Shown here piece by piece: positions 48,298 through 57,807 of a stretch of DNA of 64,000 nt. Under the pieces are notes generated by a model. The model saw only the letters and a program-made list of their open reading frames with translations, was not told the origin of the DNA and made no database searches. Every line of letters starts with the position of its first letter. Position 1 is the first letter of the stretch. Made by a program: the position numbers and the translations under genes. This stretch comes from [Bacteroides] pectinophilus (GTDB lineage Bacteria > Bacillota > Clostridia > Lachnospirales > Lachnospiraceae), in contig CP102260.1 of the NCBI GenBank assembly GCA_025146925.1, forward strand, positions 15,001 through 79,000. The letters run 5' to 3'.

Positions 48298-50364
48298 ATG
48301 ACAGCAGTACTTGTAATTGCGGGAATAGCCGTAATGATGGCAGCCTTCTCAATTGCATATTATAAGCGTGACATTGTTGAGCTTTTTGTTATGGGGCTTA
48401 CGGGATTTTTCTGCGCATATGTTCTCGCTTCAGGAATATTATTCTGGATGGATAAGTTTGGGATACATGCGGCTCTTAAGATAACGCTTGTTGCGGGAAT
48501 AGTATTCATGGCACTTGTGACTGCGGTGATAAAGAGACGGCCGACAGCAGTATTTCACTATAAAGAGAGTATGATACCGCTGGCAGTATTTGTACTTATG
48601 CTGATAGTAATGCACTCGAAGTTCGGATATTTCGGAATGGGGCAGGATCAGGGCGTGTATCAGGTAAAAGCACTTGCCCTGATATATGATGAAAACAGCA
48701 ATATATATTCATTTGATGAGTATGGCAGGCTGGAAGAAAAGACCGATATAGAATCATATGAGTATGAAGCAGTTCACTCTCTTGTAGGCTTCTACGGATA
48801 TGACTCCAAAGTGCCTGTGCTTGACAAGGCTGATTTTCCTGATAAGCTGACGGGAGTGCTGCATGGCATACCTACATACTCTGCGATGCTTGCGCTTTAC
48901 GGAAGCCTGTTTGGGTATGCCAATATGGCGGATCTTCAGACGGTTCTTATGTTCATGGGGCTGTTTCTTATGTATTATGTGATGCGTAATCTGAGGGTTA
49001 ATAAAAAGCTGAGGCTTGCCGGACTTCTTATATTCGGATGTTCACCGATTGTCCTGTGGACAGCCAAGGCAACACTTACAGAGATATTTATATTTGTGCT
49101 TATAATGCTGTATCTGTATCTTATGGCAGACAGGAAATATCCCCAGTATGCATGTATGTCATTTGTTCCGATTGTTGTATTTGCATTTTTCCATGCCACG
49201 ATATATACGATTATGCCCATGATAGTAATTGCGTATTTTATACTTTACTATATGACAAGGGACAAGCAGTATATGTGGGCTGATGTGGGCGCACTTGCCG
49301 GATATCTTGCAGGGTTTTATATGATGCGGGCATGTGCATCGGTATACACATATGGCAACTATAAGAAAATATTTATTCTCGGAATAAATGCAGATAATCT
49401 TGCAGCAGTTGTAACGGCTGTAGTAGTTGTATGTATGGCGCTTGCTTTTGCACTTTTATATGTGCCTATGGAAAAGCAGGAGAAGTTCAGGGAATTCTTC
49501 ACGCGCGGTATAAGAAAGCATATGAGACTTGTGGTTAGGATACTGCTTGTGGCATCAATTGCGGTTCTTATTCTTACCTTTATGCATACAAAAATGAGAT
49601 TCAGTTATTCGACATTCTATGCATATGTGATAAGCTCGGGAATTGTGCCGGTGATATTTCTGTTTGCGGCATTTATATACAGACCACAGTTCATTACGGC
49701 ACATAAAGATCATCTGCTGCTTACTATAATGTTTGTGTATATGGTAATTATGTATTCATGCGTATTTAAACCGAGCATTGCATATTATTACTATTACGCA
49801 CGGTATATAGTTCCATATCTGCCTGTTATAATAATTCTTACGATGTTAAGGATAAGCAGGATAGATGCAAAAGCCGGTGCAAAAAAATTCGTGATAACTC
49901 TGGCTGTTGCCGGGATATATGCAGTGCTTATGCTGCCTAATAATATAGCGCTTGCAACACAGAAGGACATAACCAATATGAGCTGGGATATAGTTGAGGA
50001 TCTTTCAGCTAAGTTCTCTGAGGGGGATGCGGTGATTATAGACTCAGCACTTGCATCAACGCTCAAATTTCCGGTCAAAATAATGACACATGCGGATGTG
50101 TACCCGGTTACAGACAACTTAAAAGAGCAGATAGGAAGACTTGAGCAGGACCATAACAGGGTATACTACATAACAACAACTGACTGGTTCTTATTCAAAG
50201 ATTACGGTATAGATAATATTTATTCCAATGTAAATGATATATGTTATGATGAGTCTGAGACTCAGAGTTCAGTTAAAAAGTCAGGAATTAATCCGTTTCC
50301 GACTAAGTTCAGCGTGCAAAAGCAGCTTGTTAATGTATATCGCTGCAGTTATACGCTGGAATAG
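48298..50364 (+). CDS. Membrane glycosyltransferase-like protein, GT-C fold
   Basis: A 688-aa protein with about 12-13 membrane helices and an early extracytoplasmic loop with acidic motif 'FGMGQDQGVYQVKAL' (about 110-125), the pattern of GT39-like enzymes that use polyprenyl-phosphate sugars outside the membrane. The C-terminal soluble part (about 555-688) has 'FPVKIMTHADVYPV' and 'YYITTTDW'. It starts 3 nt after the preceding gene. The polyprenyl-phosphate sugar synthase encoded next could supply its donor. Confidence 0.75.
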   Translation: MTAVLVIAGIAVMMAAFSIAYYKRDIVELFVMGLTGFFCAYVLASGILFWMDKFGIHAALKITLVAGIVFMALVTAVIKRRPTAVFHYKESMIPLAVFVLMLIVMHSKFGYFGMGQDQGVYQVKALALIYDENSNIYSFDEYGRLEEKTDIESYEYEAVHSLVGFYGYDSKVPVLDKADFPDKLTGVLHGIPTYSAMLALYGSLFGYANMADLQTVLMFMGLFLMYYVMRNLRVNKKLRLAGLLIFGCSPIVLWTAKATLTEIFIFVLIMLYLYLMADRKYPQYACMSFVPIVVFAFFHATIYTIMPMIVIAYFILYYMTRDKQYMWADVGALAGYLAGFYMMRACASVYTYGNYKKIFILGINADNLAAVVTAVVVVCMALAFALLYVPMEKQEKFREFFTRGIRKHMRLVVRILLVASIAVLILTFMHTKMRFSYSTFYAYVISSGIVPVIFLFAAFIYRPQFITAHKDHLLLTIMFVYMVIMYSCVFKPSIAYYYYYARYIVPYLPVIIILTMLRISRIDAKAGAKKFVITLAVAGIYAVLMLPNNIALATQKDITNMSWDIVEDLSAKFSEGDAVIIDSALASTLKFPVKIMTHADVYPVTDNLKEQIGRLEQDHNRVYYITTTDWFLFKDYGIDNIYSNVNDICYDESETQSSVKKSGINPFPTKFSVQKQLVNVYRCSYTLE

Positions 50365-50397
50365 CGTGATGCAGGAAATACTCGTTTGGAGGGTGCA

Positions 50398-51150
50398 ATG
50401 AAGTTTGATGGAAAATTGTCCGTGGTTATGCCGGCTTACAATGAAGGCGAACGGATATATAACAATATATTGGCGACAGAAAAGATTATTGCCCCATTTG
50501 CGCCTGATTATGAGATAGTTGTGGTTAATGACGGGAGCCGTGACAACACCCGTCAGGAGATAGAACGTGCAAAGGCACATGATGACAGGATTGTTATGGT
50601 ATCCTCTGAGACAAATCATGGTAAGGGGAGTGCCATACTCGCAGGTATAGCAGAGTCAGCCGGAGAGTATATAGCTTTTCTTGATGCAGATCTTGAACTC
50701 AATCCGTCGCAGCTTGAGGGGTATTATGATAAAATGACAGAGACAGGCTGCGACGCAGTCATAGGCTGCAAACTCCATAAAGATTCGCAGCTTGTATATC
50801 CGCTCAGGAGAAAGATAATGAGTGTTGGATATTATATGATGCTGAGGCTTTTGTTTCATCTGAAGATAAGAGACACGCAGACAGGACTCAAGCTTTTTCG
50901 TGCGAAGGCTGTAAAACCGGTGGCACATCTTGTCAGGACATCGGGCTTTGCATATGATATAGAGCTTCTCGTTGCCGTAAGCAGACGGGGAGGAAGAATA
51001 GAAGAAATGCCGGTTAAGGTCGTGTATGTGCGCGAACGTAACTGCAGAAGAATAAAATTTGATGACGTGTGGAAAGCATTCAGGGATACTCTTGCAATAT
51101 GGAAAAGAGCGAATGTGCTTCACTATTATGATGATGGGGAAAAGGTATAA
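50398..51150 (+). CDS. Polyprenyl-phosphate glycosyltransferase (GT2, DPM1-like)
   Basis: A 250-aa GT2 enzyme, probably making an undecaprenyl-phosphate hexose for the GT-C protein upstream. It shows 'VVMPAYNEGERI', 'VVNDGSRDNT', the metal-binding 'LDADLE', and 'DTQTGLKLF'. No C-terminal membrane helices are present. ATG 50398 has GGAGGG 4 nt upstream. The last codons (GEKV and the stop) lie inside the left arm of a large inverted repeat. Confidence 0.85.
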   Translation: MKFDGKLSVVMPAYNEGERIYNNILATEKIIAPFAPDYEIVVVNDGSRDNTRQEIERAKAHDDRIVMVSSETNHGKGSAILAGIAESAGEYIAFLDADLELNPSQLEGYYDKMTETGCDAVIGCKLHKDSQLVYPLRRKIMSVGYYMMLRLLFHLKIRDTQTGLKLFRAKAVKPVAHLVRTSGFAYDIELLVAVSRRGGRIEEMPVKVVYVRERNCRRIKFDDVWKAFRDTLAIWKRANVLHYYDDGEKV

Positions 51151-51283
51151 TTTATGTACACGCTTGCGCTCGGATAAAAGCGCAGCGGTACTAAATTCGC
51201 ACGCCCGGCATGTGCCTGCACATGCCGGGCGTACTCATTAAGTGCCGGCGCTTTTATACGGTACAAAAATTATACCTTCCCCC
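51137..51283. repeat. 147-nt nested palindromic element (MITE-like or REP-like)
   Basis: Three nested stems can be traced. Outer: 51137-51159 with 51261-51283 (20 of 23 pairs). Middle: ATAAAAGCGC at 51174-51183 with its exact complement at 51248-51257, extended by 51186-51192 with 51241-51247 after a 2-nt bulge. Inner: 51202-51214 with 51219-51231, 13 perfect pairs around a CCTG loop. The inner part is clearly more GC-rich than its surroundings. The left arm covers the end of the upstream GT2 gene. It could be a small non-autonomous mobile element, and would also act as a strong RNA hairpin. Confidence 0.75.
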
Positions 51284-51293
51284 ACTGTAGGGA

Positions 51294-51319
51294 CGGCACG
51301 GCTTCTTTGAAGCGTGCCG
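51294..51319. repeat. Second hairpin beside the palindromic element
   Basis: CGGCAC and GCTTC (51294-51299, 51301-51305) pair with GAAGC and GTGCCG (51309-51319) around a TTT loop, with one bulged G: 11 pairs in all. It lies 10 nt past the larger element, before the Nudix gene. Confidence 0.7.
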
Positions 51320-51343
51320 GGGAAGTGGAAAAAGGAGTAAAAA

Positions 51344-51793
51344 ATGAAACGTGAATTTACGACACTGTGTTATCTGCAAAAAGATGGCAAATGGCTTATG
51401 TTATACAGAAATAAGAAAAAGAATGACATTAATGCCGGCAAGTACATTGGGGTTGGCGGGCATGTTGAGGATGGCGAGTCACCGGATGAATGTATTGTAA
51501 GAGAGGTTTTTGAGGAGACCGGGTACAGGCTTACGGACTACAGGGCACGTGGGCTGATTACATTTGTTATGAATGACGTTGTTGAATATACGGTGCTGTA
51601 TACAGCTGATGACTTTGAGGGTGAGGAGAAGATATGTGATGAAGGAGACCTGGTGTGGGTAGAGGCTGACCGTGTGTTGGAGCTCCCTTTGTGGGAAGGG
51701 GACAGAGCGTTCCTTTGCAGGCTGCGCAATGCAACGGATTTTTTTACTTTAAAGCTTATATACAAAAATGATAAATTGATAGAAATTGTGTAA
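51344..51793 (+). CDS. Nudix hydrolase (MutT/8-oxo-dGTPase-like)
   Basis: A 149-aa Nudix protein. The Nudix box is complete: G39-x5-E45-x7-R53-E54-V-F-E57-E58-T-G60. Form and length fit a pyrophosphatase for nucleoside triphosphates such as 8-oxo-dGTP; the substrate is not certain. AAAAAGGAG precedes the start. It is an unrelated gene in the middle of the polysaccharide locus, next to the palindromic element, and may have come in with a rearrangement. Confidence 0.88.
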   Translation: MKREFTTLCYLQKDGKWLMLYRNKKKNDINAGKYIGVGGHVEDGESPDECIVREVFEETGYRLTDYRARGLITFVMNDVVEYTVLYTADDFEGEEKICDEGDLVWVEADRVLELPLWEGDRAFLCRLRNATDFFTLKLIYKNDKLIEIV

Positions 51794-51814
51794 ACGAAGA
51801 TTGTGTAAACAGAG
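51785..51814 (+). repeat. Two tandem 15-bp direct repeats at the end of the Nudix gene
   Basis: ATTGTGTAAACGAAG and ATTGTGTAAACAGAG are adjacent, with the Nudix stop codon inside the first copy. A third partial copy (ATTG) follows. This may be a simple slippage product. Confidence 0.7.
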
Positions 51815-51829
51815 ATTGACTTGCGCCAC

Positions 51830-51858
51830 TTGTATAATCCGGCATGGAATGCTATAAT
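51830..51858 (+). promoter_or_regulatory. Predicted promoter of the second polysaccharide gene group
   Basis: TTGTAT (51830-51835) and TATAAT (51853-51858) are 17 bp apart. It lies 53 bp before the GT2 gene at 51.9 kb and would restart transcription after the Nudix gene. Confidence 0.65.
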
Positions 51859-51911
51859 CTACTTACATATGCATACATGTAACGCATGCAGACAAGGGGA
51901 TACAGGTCATA

Positions 51912-52955
51912 ATGAAACTTATTATACAGATACCATGTTACAACGAGGCTGAGACACTTGAGGTAACACTTAATGATTTGCCAAAACACATTGATGGCAT
52001 AGACGAGATAGAATATCTCATAATTGATGATGGAAGTACGGATAATACAGCTGAAGTAGCTAAGAAGTGGGGCGTGCATTATGTCGTAAGATTCCGCCGC
52101 AACAAGGGACTTGCCAAGGGCTTTATGGCAGGACTTGATGCATGTCTTCGTAATGGTGCAGACATTATTGTTAACACTGATGCGGACAACCAGTATTGCG
52201 GAGCGGATATCGAGCGTCTTGTGCGCCCTATTTTGGATGGAGAAGCACATGTGGTCATCGGTGAGCGTCCTATTGATGAGACAGAGCATTTTTCGCCGCT
52301 TAAGAAGAAGCTGCAGCATCTTGGAAGCTGGGTCGTAAGAGTTGCGTCTAAGACGGATATACCTGACGCTCCCAGTGGATTCAGGGCATACAGCCGTGAT
52401 GCGGCATTGAGAATTAATGTTATCAATGATTACACATATACTCTTGAGACTATCGTTCAGGCAGGACGTGACAAGATGGCTATTAAGTCGGTTCCTATAA
52501 GAACCAATCCTGAACTTCGTAAATCAAGGCTTTTCCACAGCATGTGGGGATACGTTAAGAAGTCCGTGCTTACAATAATGAGAGCATATCTTATGTACAG
52601 ACCGTTGTATTTCTTTATGCTGCTTGGGGGAATTATATCAGCGGTCGGAGCTGCATTTTTTATAAGATTCTTTGTATTCGTGCTGATGGGTGACAGCAGC
52701 GGACATGTGCAGTCACTTATCTTTGCAAGTATGATGATGATTATAGGTTTCCAGACAATAGTTGTAGGTCTGCTGGGAGACATTATCTCAGCTAACCGTA
52801 AGATACTTCAGGATGTGCAGTATCATCTGCGCAAGATGGATTATGACCATGACAGCAACAAGGAGCCTGTGTACGAGACATCAGATCTGATGGCTGTTAC
52901 AGAGGAAGATGAGAAGGCAGATTATGAAATTATTCATAACAACAAAAAATCTTGA
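51912..52955 (+). CDS. GT2 glycosyltransferase with C-terminal membrane helices
   Basis: A 347-aa GT2 protein: 'IQIPCYNEAETL', 'IDDGSTDNT', metal-binding 'NTDADNQY', then two membrane helices (about 230-255 and 265-295) as in ArnC/GtrB-like enzymes, which load sugars onto undecaprenyl phosphate. A charged 50-residue tail follows. The 3' end overlaps the next gene by 32 bp. Confidence 0.87.
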   Translation: MKLIIQIPCYNEAETLEVTLNDLPKHIDGIDEIEYLIIDDGSTDNTAEVAKKWGVHYVVRFRRNKGLAKGFMAGLDACLRNGADIIVNTDADNQYCGADIERLVRPILDGEAHVVIGERPIDETEHFSPLKKKLQHLGSWVVRVASKTDIPDAPSGFRAYSRDAALRINVINDYTYTLETIVQAGRDKMAIKSVPIRTNPELRKSRLFHSMWGYVKKSVLTIMRAYLMYRPLYFFMLLGGIISAVGAAFFIRFFVFVLMGDSSGHVQSLIFASMMMIIGFQTIVVGLLGDIISANRKILQDVQYHLRKMDYDHDSNKEPVYETSDLMAVTEEDEKADYEIIHNNKKS

Positions 52956-53895
52956 CTATATCCGTAACACTCAGGAGATAGAACTTCTTACAAAAGAATG
53001 CGGCGGGTGCAGGCCTGATATTATCGCAAGCAGCGCCGGGAAGTATCCTGCAAGAATGGCACATGTCATAAGGAAGCTTATAACATGCAGGTTCAGTGAT
53101 TATGATGAGATATTTGTAGGATTTGCGCCACAGCTTATAATCCCGTTTTTTGAAGGAAAGTTCAGACGATACCGCAATGACGGCGGCAAGGTAACGATTG
53201 ATTTCTTTATATCGGTATATGACACTCTTGTTAATGACCGTAAGAAGATAAAAAAAGGTTCCGTTCCGGCATCAGTGGCTGCGTGGCTTGATAAAAGGAC
53301 CATCAGCCTGGCAGATAATGTTGTAGTTGATACAAAGGCACATGGGGAATATTTTACAGAGAACTTCGGACTTAGCAGGGATAAGATGCAGGTATTGTAT
53401 CTTGAAGCGGACAAGTCCGTATATTATCCTCACACTGTTAAGCGCGCAGAGGAAGATGCAGATAAGAGAATAATCCTTTATTTTGCATCAATGCTTCCGC
53501 TGCAGGGAGTTGAGACTGTGCTTGAAGCTGCTAAGCTTATGAAAGACGATAAGAATATAATTTTTAAGATAATCGGACCGGTTAAGAACAAAGTTATACA
53601 GGATAATATCAGATATATTGACTGGCTGCCGCAGGACAGGCTTTCAGATGCAATAGCAGATGCCAATCTGTGCCTTGCAGGGCATTTTAACGGGGAGATA
53701 GGCAAGGCCTGCAGGACAATTCCCGGCAAGGCATATATATACCGTGCCATGCATAAGCCTGTGATACTGGGTGATAATCCGGCTAACAGAGAACTTTTCG
53801 ATGAATCAATGGATGGCATAGGCTTCTGCAGGATGTCTGATGCAAAGAGCCTTAAGGCTGCCATAGAAGATATGCTTGCAAAACAGGCTGTATGA
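52924..53895 (+). CDS. Glycosyltransferase family 4-like protein
   Basis: A 323-aa protein with a GT-B donor half ('YFASMLPLQGVETVLEAAKLM', 'WLPQDRLSDAIADANLCLAGHF', 'AYIYRAMHKPVILGD'). The usual E-x7-E pattern is not obvious, since the segment reads 'CRTIPGKAYIYRAM', so it is a diverged GT4. The start is ATG 52924, preceded by GAGAAGG; ATG 52909 is an alternative. Confidence 0.75.
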   Translation: MKLFITTKNLDYIRNTQEIELLTKECGGCRPDIIASSAGKYPARMAHVIRKLITCRFSDYDEIFVGFAPQLIIPFFEGKFRRYRNDGGKVTIDFFISVYDTLVNDRKKIKKGSVPASVAAWLDKRTISLADNVVVDTKAHGEYFTENFGLSRDKMQVLYLEADKSVYYPHTVKRAEEDADKRIILYFASMLPLQGVETVLEAAKLMKDDKNIIFKIIGPVKNKVIQDNIRYIDWLPQDRLSDAIADANLCLAGHFNGEIGKACRTIPGKAYIYRAMHKPVILGDNPANRELFDESMDGIGFCRMSDAKSLKAAIEDMLAKQAV

Positions 53896-53971
53896 GAAGG
53901 CAGACATAATGATAAGACAGTGGCCTGAAGAATCAGGTCAGCATCTTAGTGAATTGAGGATTGGAGCAGAT

Positions 53972-54832
53972 ATGAACAGTGATACCATCGGAGCAGGGAT
54001 TGTTACTTTTAACCCTGATATTGGGAGGCTGAAAGAGAATATAGACGCGATTCTTCCACAGGTTTCGGAGCTTGTTATTGTTGATAACGGCTCGGCCAAT
54101 GTTGATGAAGTGTGTGATATGATAGAGAGCTACGGCAGCATCTATATGGTCTGGAATGAGGAGAATCAGGGGATTGCAAAGGCGCTCAACCAGATAGTTG
54201 AGTTCGCTGACAGCCATAAGTGGCAGTGGGTTCTCACGCTTGACCAGGATTCGGTTGTCATGGCGGGGCTTATTGATAATTACAGAAAATACATGGACTT
54301 CGACAAAACAGCAATGATAACGTGCCTGTTTCTTGACCGTAATTACGGAATACAGCAGGAATACGAGTTTTCGGAAGAATACAGATATGCGGAGCGCTGC
54401 ATAACGTCGGGATGCCTTACCAAGGTTGCTGCATGCCTTGAGACGGGCGGTTTTGATGAAAACATGTTTATCGATTATGTTGATTTTGACATGTGCTACA
54501 TGCTTAAGGAGAGAGGCTATAAGATACTGCAGAGCAGTTTCCGCGGAGTACTGCATGAGCTGGGCAATTCAGAGCGTAAGGTATTCTTAGGAAGAGAAGT
54601 TATAGTTACCAATCATTCGCCGGCGAGAAGGTATTATTATTCACGCAATCTCGTGTATTTTATCAGAAAGCACAGAGGGCATGTGAATGCACTAAGGTAT
54701 TACATAAAGCTTTACGGAAGGCTTGGAGTTGTGCTTCTGTATGAGAAGAACAAATGGCAGAAGTTAAAATACGGTTTTAAGGGAATAGCGGACGGATATA
54801 AGATGCCGCTTCCAAAGGAGAGTAATGAGTAA
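53972..54832 (+). CDS. GT2 glycosyltransferase, rhamnosyltransferase-like
   Basis: A 286-aa GT2 enzyme with the 'IGAGIVTFNPDIGRL' opening, 'VIVDNGS', 'NQGIAKALN' and 'LTLDQDSV', which is the pattern of rhamnosyltransferases of the RfbF/WbbL kind. dTDP-L-rhamnose from the rml genes is the likely donor. ATG 53972 has GGAG 5 nt upstream and gives the usual family start; an earlier ATG 53909 would add 21 residues. Confidence 0.82.
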   Translation: MNSDTIGAGIVTFNPDIGRLKENIDAILPQVSELVIVDNGSANVDEVCDMIESYGSIYMVWNEENQGIAKALNQIVEFADSHKWQWVLTLDQDSVVMAGLIDNYRKYMDFDKTAMITCLFLDRNYGIQQEYEFSEEYRYAERCITSGCLTKVAACLETGGFDENMFIDYVDFDMCYMLKERGYKILQSSFRGVLHELGNSERKVFLGREVIVTNHSPARRYYYSRNLVYFIRKHRGHVNALRYYIKLYGRLGVVLLYEKNKWQKLKYGFKGIADGYKMPLPKESNE

Positions 54833-55613
54833 CCACACCTTTGTTGTATGTGCATACAAGGAAAGTGAATATCTTAAGGAATGCATAGAATCACTGCTTG
54901 CGCAGACAGTAAAGAGCAGGATAGTAATTGCAACATCGACGCCTAATGAGCATATCCGCAGTATTGCCGGCAGATACGGACTTGATGTCTGTGTTAATTA
55001 CGGAGAGACCGGAATTGCAGGGGACTGGAACTTTGCACTGAGCTGTGCGGATACAAAGTATGTGACAATTGCGCATCAGGATGACATATATCTTAAGGAT
55101 TATACAAAGACAGTCGTACATGCAATGGAATCACAGAAGAAGCCTGTTATTGCATTTACGGATTACTGCGAGATACGTGGCGCTAATAAGGTTACGGACA
55201 CGAAGCTTCTCAGGATAAAGAGGATAATGCTGTTTCCGCTCAGAAGCAGGCTGCTGCAGAGGTCGATATGGGTAAGACGCAGAAGTCTGTCACTTGGAAG
55301 TGCAATATGCTGTCCCTCGGTGTGCTACTGTATGCCTGCCATGCCATCACCTGTGTTTTATAAGCATTTCAGGGCGTCGATAGACTGGGAGACATGGGAA
55401 AGGCTGTCACGTATCAGAGGCAGCTTCGTATATTGTCCGCGCGTACTTATGGGGCACAGGATTCATGAAGGATCTGAGACAAGTGCCGCAATACATGACC
55501 ATGTAAGGACAAAGGAAGATTATGAGATGTTCTGCAAATTCTGGCCGGTGCCGATAGCACGTCTGATAGCCGGACAATATGCAAAAAGTGAGGATTCTAA
55601 TGAAACTGATTAA
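54825..55613 (+). CDS. GT2 glycosyltransferase
   Basis: A 262-aa GT2 protein with 'VVCAYKESEYLKECIESLLAQT', 'GIAGDWNFAL' and the metal-binding 'IAHQDDIY'. It is short for the family, and donor and acceptor are unknown. It overlaps the upstream gene by 8 bp and the exporter permease gene by 14 bp. Confidence 0.85.
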   Translation: MSNHTFVVCAYKESEYLKECIESLLAQTVKSRIVIATSTPNEHIRSIAGRYGLDVCVNYGETGIAGDWNFALSCADTKYVTIAHQDDIYLKDYTKTVVHAMESQKKPVIAFTDYCEIRGANKVTDTKLLRIKRIMLFPLRSRLLQRSIWVRRRSLSLGSAICCPSVCYCMPAMPSPVFYKHFRASIDWETWERLSRIRGSFVYCPRVLMGHRIHEGSETSAAIHDHVRTKEDYEMFCKFWPVPIARLIAGQYAKSEDSNETD

Positions 55614-56388
55614 AAATCTGTTATCGAGCAGAAAGTTAATATGGAGCCTGTCAAAGAACGATTTTAAGACAAAGTATGCGGGCTCGTATCTTGGAATTAT
55701 ATGGGCGTTTGTACAGCCGGTAATTACAATACTTGTATACTGGTTTGTATTCCAGGTGGGCTTCCGTTCGTCACAGCCTGCACAGTATCCGTATGTGCTT
55801 GTGCTTGTCTGCGGAATCATACCATGGTTTTTCTTCGCAGATGCCCTTAACGGGGGAAGCAATGCACTGCTTGAGTACAACTATCTTGTTAAGAAAATCG
55901 TATTTAACATAGACATACTTCCGGTTATCAAAGTATTGTCAGCTATGTTTGTGCATGTGTTCTTCGTTGTATTTACGCTTATACTGGCGGCATGCTACGG
56001 ATATTATCCGACTATCTATACGCTGCAGATAATTTATTATTCATTCTGCACATTTGCATTTGTGCTGGGGCTTGTATATCTTACAAGTGCGGTTACGGTA
56101 TTCTTCAGGGATATAACGCAGATAATAAGCATAATACTTCAGGTCGGTATCTGGATGACGCCTATCATGTGGGATATAGCGATTATACCGGCAAGGCTTC
56201 AGTGGATATTCAGGATTAATCCGATATATTACATTGTCAACGGCTACAGGGAAGCTATTCTTGTCGGAAGAGGCTTCTGGCATAACGGGCTGTGGACGCT
56301 GTATTTCTGGGCTGTTACAATTATCATGTTTGCACTCGGAAGCGGAGTGTTCAGACGCCTGAAGATACATTTTGCAGACGTTTTATAA
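55600..56388 (+). CDS. wzm: Polysaccharide ABC exporter permease, second copy (Wzm)
   Basis: A 262-aa ABC-2 type permease with six predicted helices, 'SLSKNDFKTKYAGSYLGIIWAF' split by the membrane entry, and 'FFRDITQIISIIL'. It is a clear paralogue of the permease at 33.5 kb but diverged through most of its length. ATG 55600 has TGAGG 6 nt upstream. Confidence 0.92.
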   Translation: MKLIKNLLSSRKLIWSLSKNDFKTKYAGSYLGIIWAFVQPVITILVYWFVFQVGFRSSQPAQYPYVLVLVCGIIPWFFFADALNGGSNALLEYNYLVKKIVFNIDILPVIKVLSAMFVHVFFVVFTLILAACYGYYPTIYTLQIIYYSFCTFAFVLGLVYLTSAVTVFFRDITQIISIILQVGIWMTPIMWDIAIIPARLQWIFRINPIYYIVNGYREAILVGRGFWHNGLWTLYFWAVTIIMFALGSGVFRRLKIHFADVL

Positions 56389-56441
56389 TGATTCTGTGAG
56401 GCAGAGCCGGACCGCAAAAGCATTGGGAGAATGGAGATTCT

Positions 56442-57740
56442 ATGTCAGATATAGCAATTAATGTAGAAAATGTTACCAAGATTTATAAAATATATGACAA
56501 TAAGACGGACCGCATGAAGGATGCGCTCGGAATGTCACGTGGGAAGAAGCTTTACAAGGAGCATTATGCGCTGCGGGATGTGTCGATGCAGATTAAGAAA
56601 GGCGAGACGCTCGGCATCATAGGAACCAACGGCTCGGGAAAGTCTACAATTCTTAAGATAATTACAGGGCTTCTTAATCCAACGTCAGGAAGTGTGGCAA
56701 TTGACGGAAGAATCTCAGCCCTGCTTGAACTGGGTGCGGGATTCAATATGGAATATACGGGAATTGAGAATGTATACCTTAACGGAACAATGATGGGTTT
56801 CACTAAGGAAGAGGTTGATGAGAGACTCCGGAATATTCTTGATTTTGCAGATATCGGCGACTTTGTTAATCAGCCGGTTAAGACATATTCAAGCGGTATG
56901 TTTGTAAGACTTGCATTTGCGGTTGCAATAAATATTGACCCTGAGATACTTATTGTTGATGAAGCACTTTCCGTAGGCGACGTATTTTTCCAGGCCAAGT
57001 GTTATCACAAGTTTGAGGAGTTCAAGAAGCTCGGTAAGACAATTCTGTTTGTAAGCCATGACCTGAGCAGCATAGCACAGTACTGCGATAAGGTAGTGCT
57101 TCTTAACAGAGGTGTCAAGGTTGACGAGGGTACACCAAGGGATATGATTAATCTCTATAAGAAGATTCTTGTCGGACAGACACCGGCACTTCCGTCAGAG
57201 CTTAAGGACGGCGGCAGTGATGCCGCTACAGCCCCGGAGCAGGTGCAGACGGAAGCTGGTGACAATGCATCATGGAGTTCACATTTTGAACTTAACCCTG
57301 ATGTCAATGAATATGGCAATAAGAAGGCAGAGATAGTTGATTTTGGCATACTTGATGAGAATGGAATGTGGTCAGGCAACATAGAGAAGGGAACGAACTT
57401 TACAATTAAGTACAAAGTACATTTCAATGAAAATGTTTCCGATCCGATACTTACATATACGATTAAGGATCTCAAGGGTAATTCCATAACAGGAAGCAAC
57501 ACCATGTACGAGAAGGTCAATTTTGGAAATGTTATGGCGGGAGAAGAGCGCACTGTTGCATTTACACAGCTCATGAATCTGCAGGGTGGGGAATATCTGC
57601 TGTCGATAAGCTGCACGGGCTACAGCGGCGGAGATTTTGTTGTTTATCACAGGTTATATGATGTGCTTAATTTTACTGTTGTTTCAGATAAGAATACAGT
57701 CGGATATTACGATATGTTTTCAAAGGTGACTGTAAGCTAG
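56442..57740 (+). CDS. wzt: Polysaccharide ABC exporter ATPase with C-terminal domain, second copy (Wzt)
   Basis: A 432-aa ATPase with Walker A GTNGSGKST (61-69), signature 'YSSGM', Walker B 'EILIVDEALSVGD', a short linker and a C-terminal beta-sandwich domain (about 280-432). That domain differs clearly from the one in the first Wzt, so it may recognise a differently capped glycan. GGAG lies 5 nt before the start. Confidence 0.92.
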   Translation: MSDIAINVENVTKIYKIYDNKTDRMKDALGMSRGKKLYKEHYALRDVSMQIKKGETLGIIGTNGSGKSTILKIITGLLNPTSGSVAIDGRISALLELGAGFNMEYTGIENVYLNGTMMGFTKEEVDERLRNILDFADIGDFVNQPVKTYSSGMFVRLAFAVAINIDPEILIVDEALSVGDVFFQAKCYHKFEEFKKLGKTILFVSHDLSSIAQYCDKVVLLNRGVKVDEGTPRDMINLYKKILVGQTPALPSELKDGGSDAATAPEQVQTEAGDNASWSSHFELNPDVNEYGNKKAEIVDFGILDENGMWSGNIEKGTNFTIKYKVHFNENVSDPILTYTIKDLKGNSITGSNTMYEKVNFGNVMAGEERTVAFTQLMNLQGGEYLLSISCTGYSGGDFVVYHRLYDVLNFTVVSDKNTVGYYDMFSKVTVS

Positions 57741-57807
57741 GATAATATGGTGTTATCTGTGGTAACGTATAAATTGTTTGAATTCAGAGGAAATGGCAGG
57801 TAGCGGT

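Noticed and set aside
51785-51814. Direct repeats considered as CRISPR or iterons
   Set aside because: Only two 15-bp units without spacers, overlapping a stop codon; no cas or rep genes in the window.
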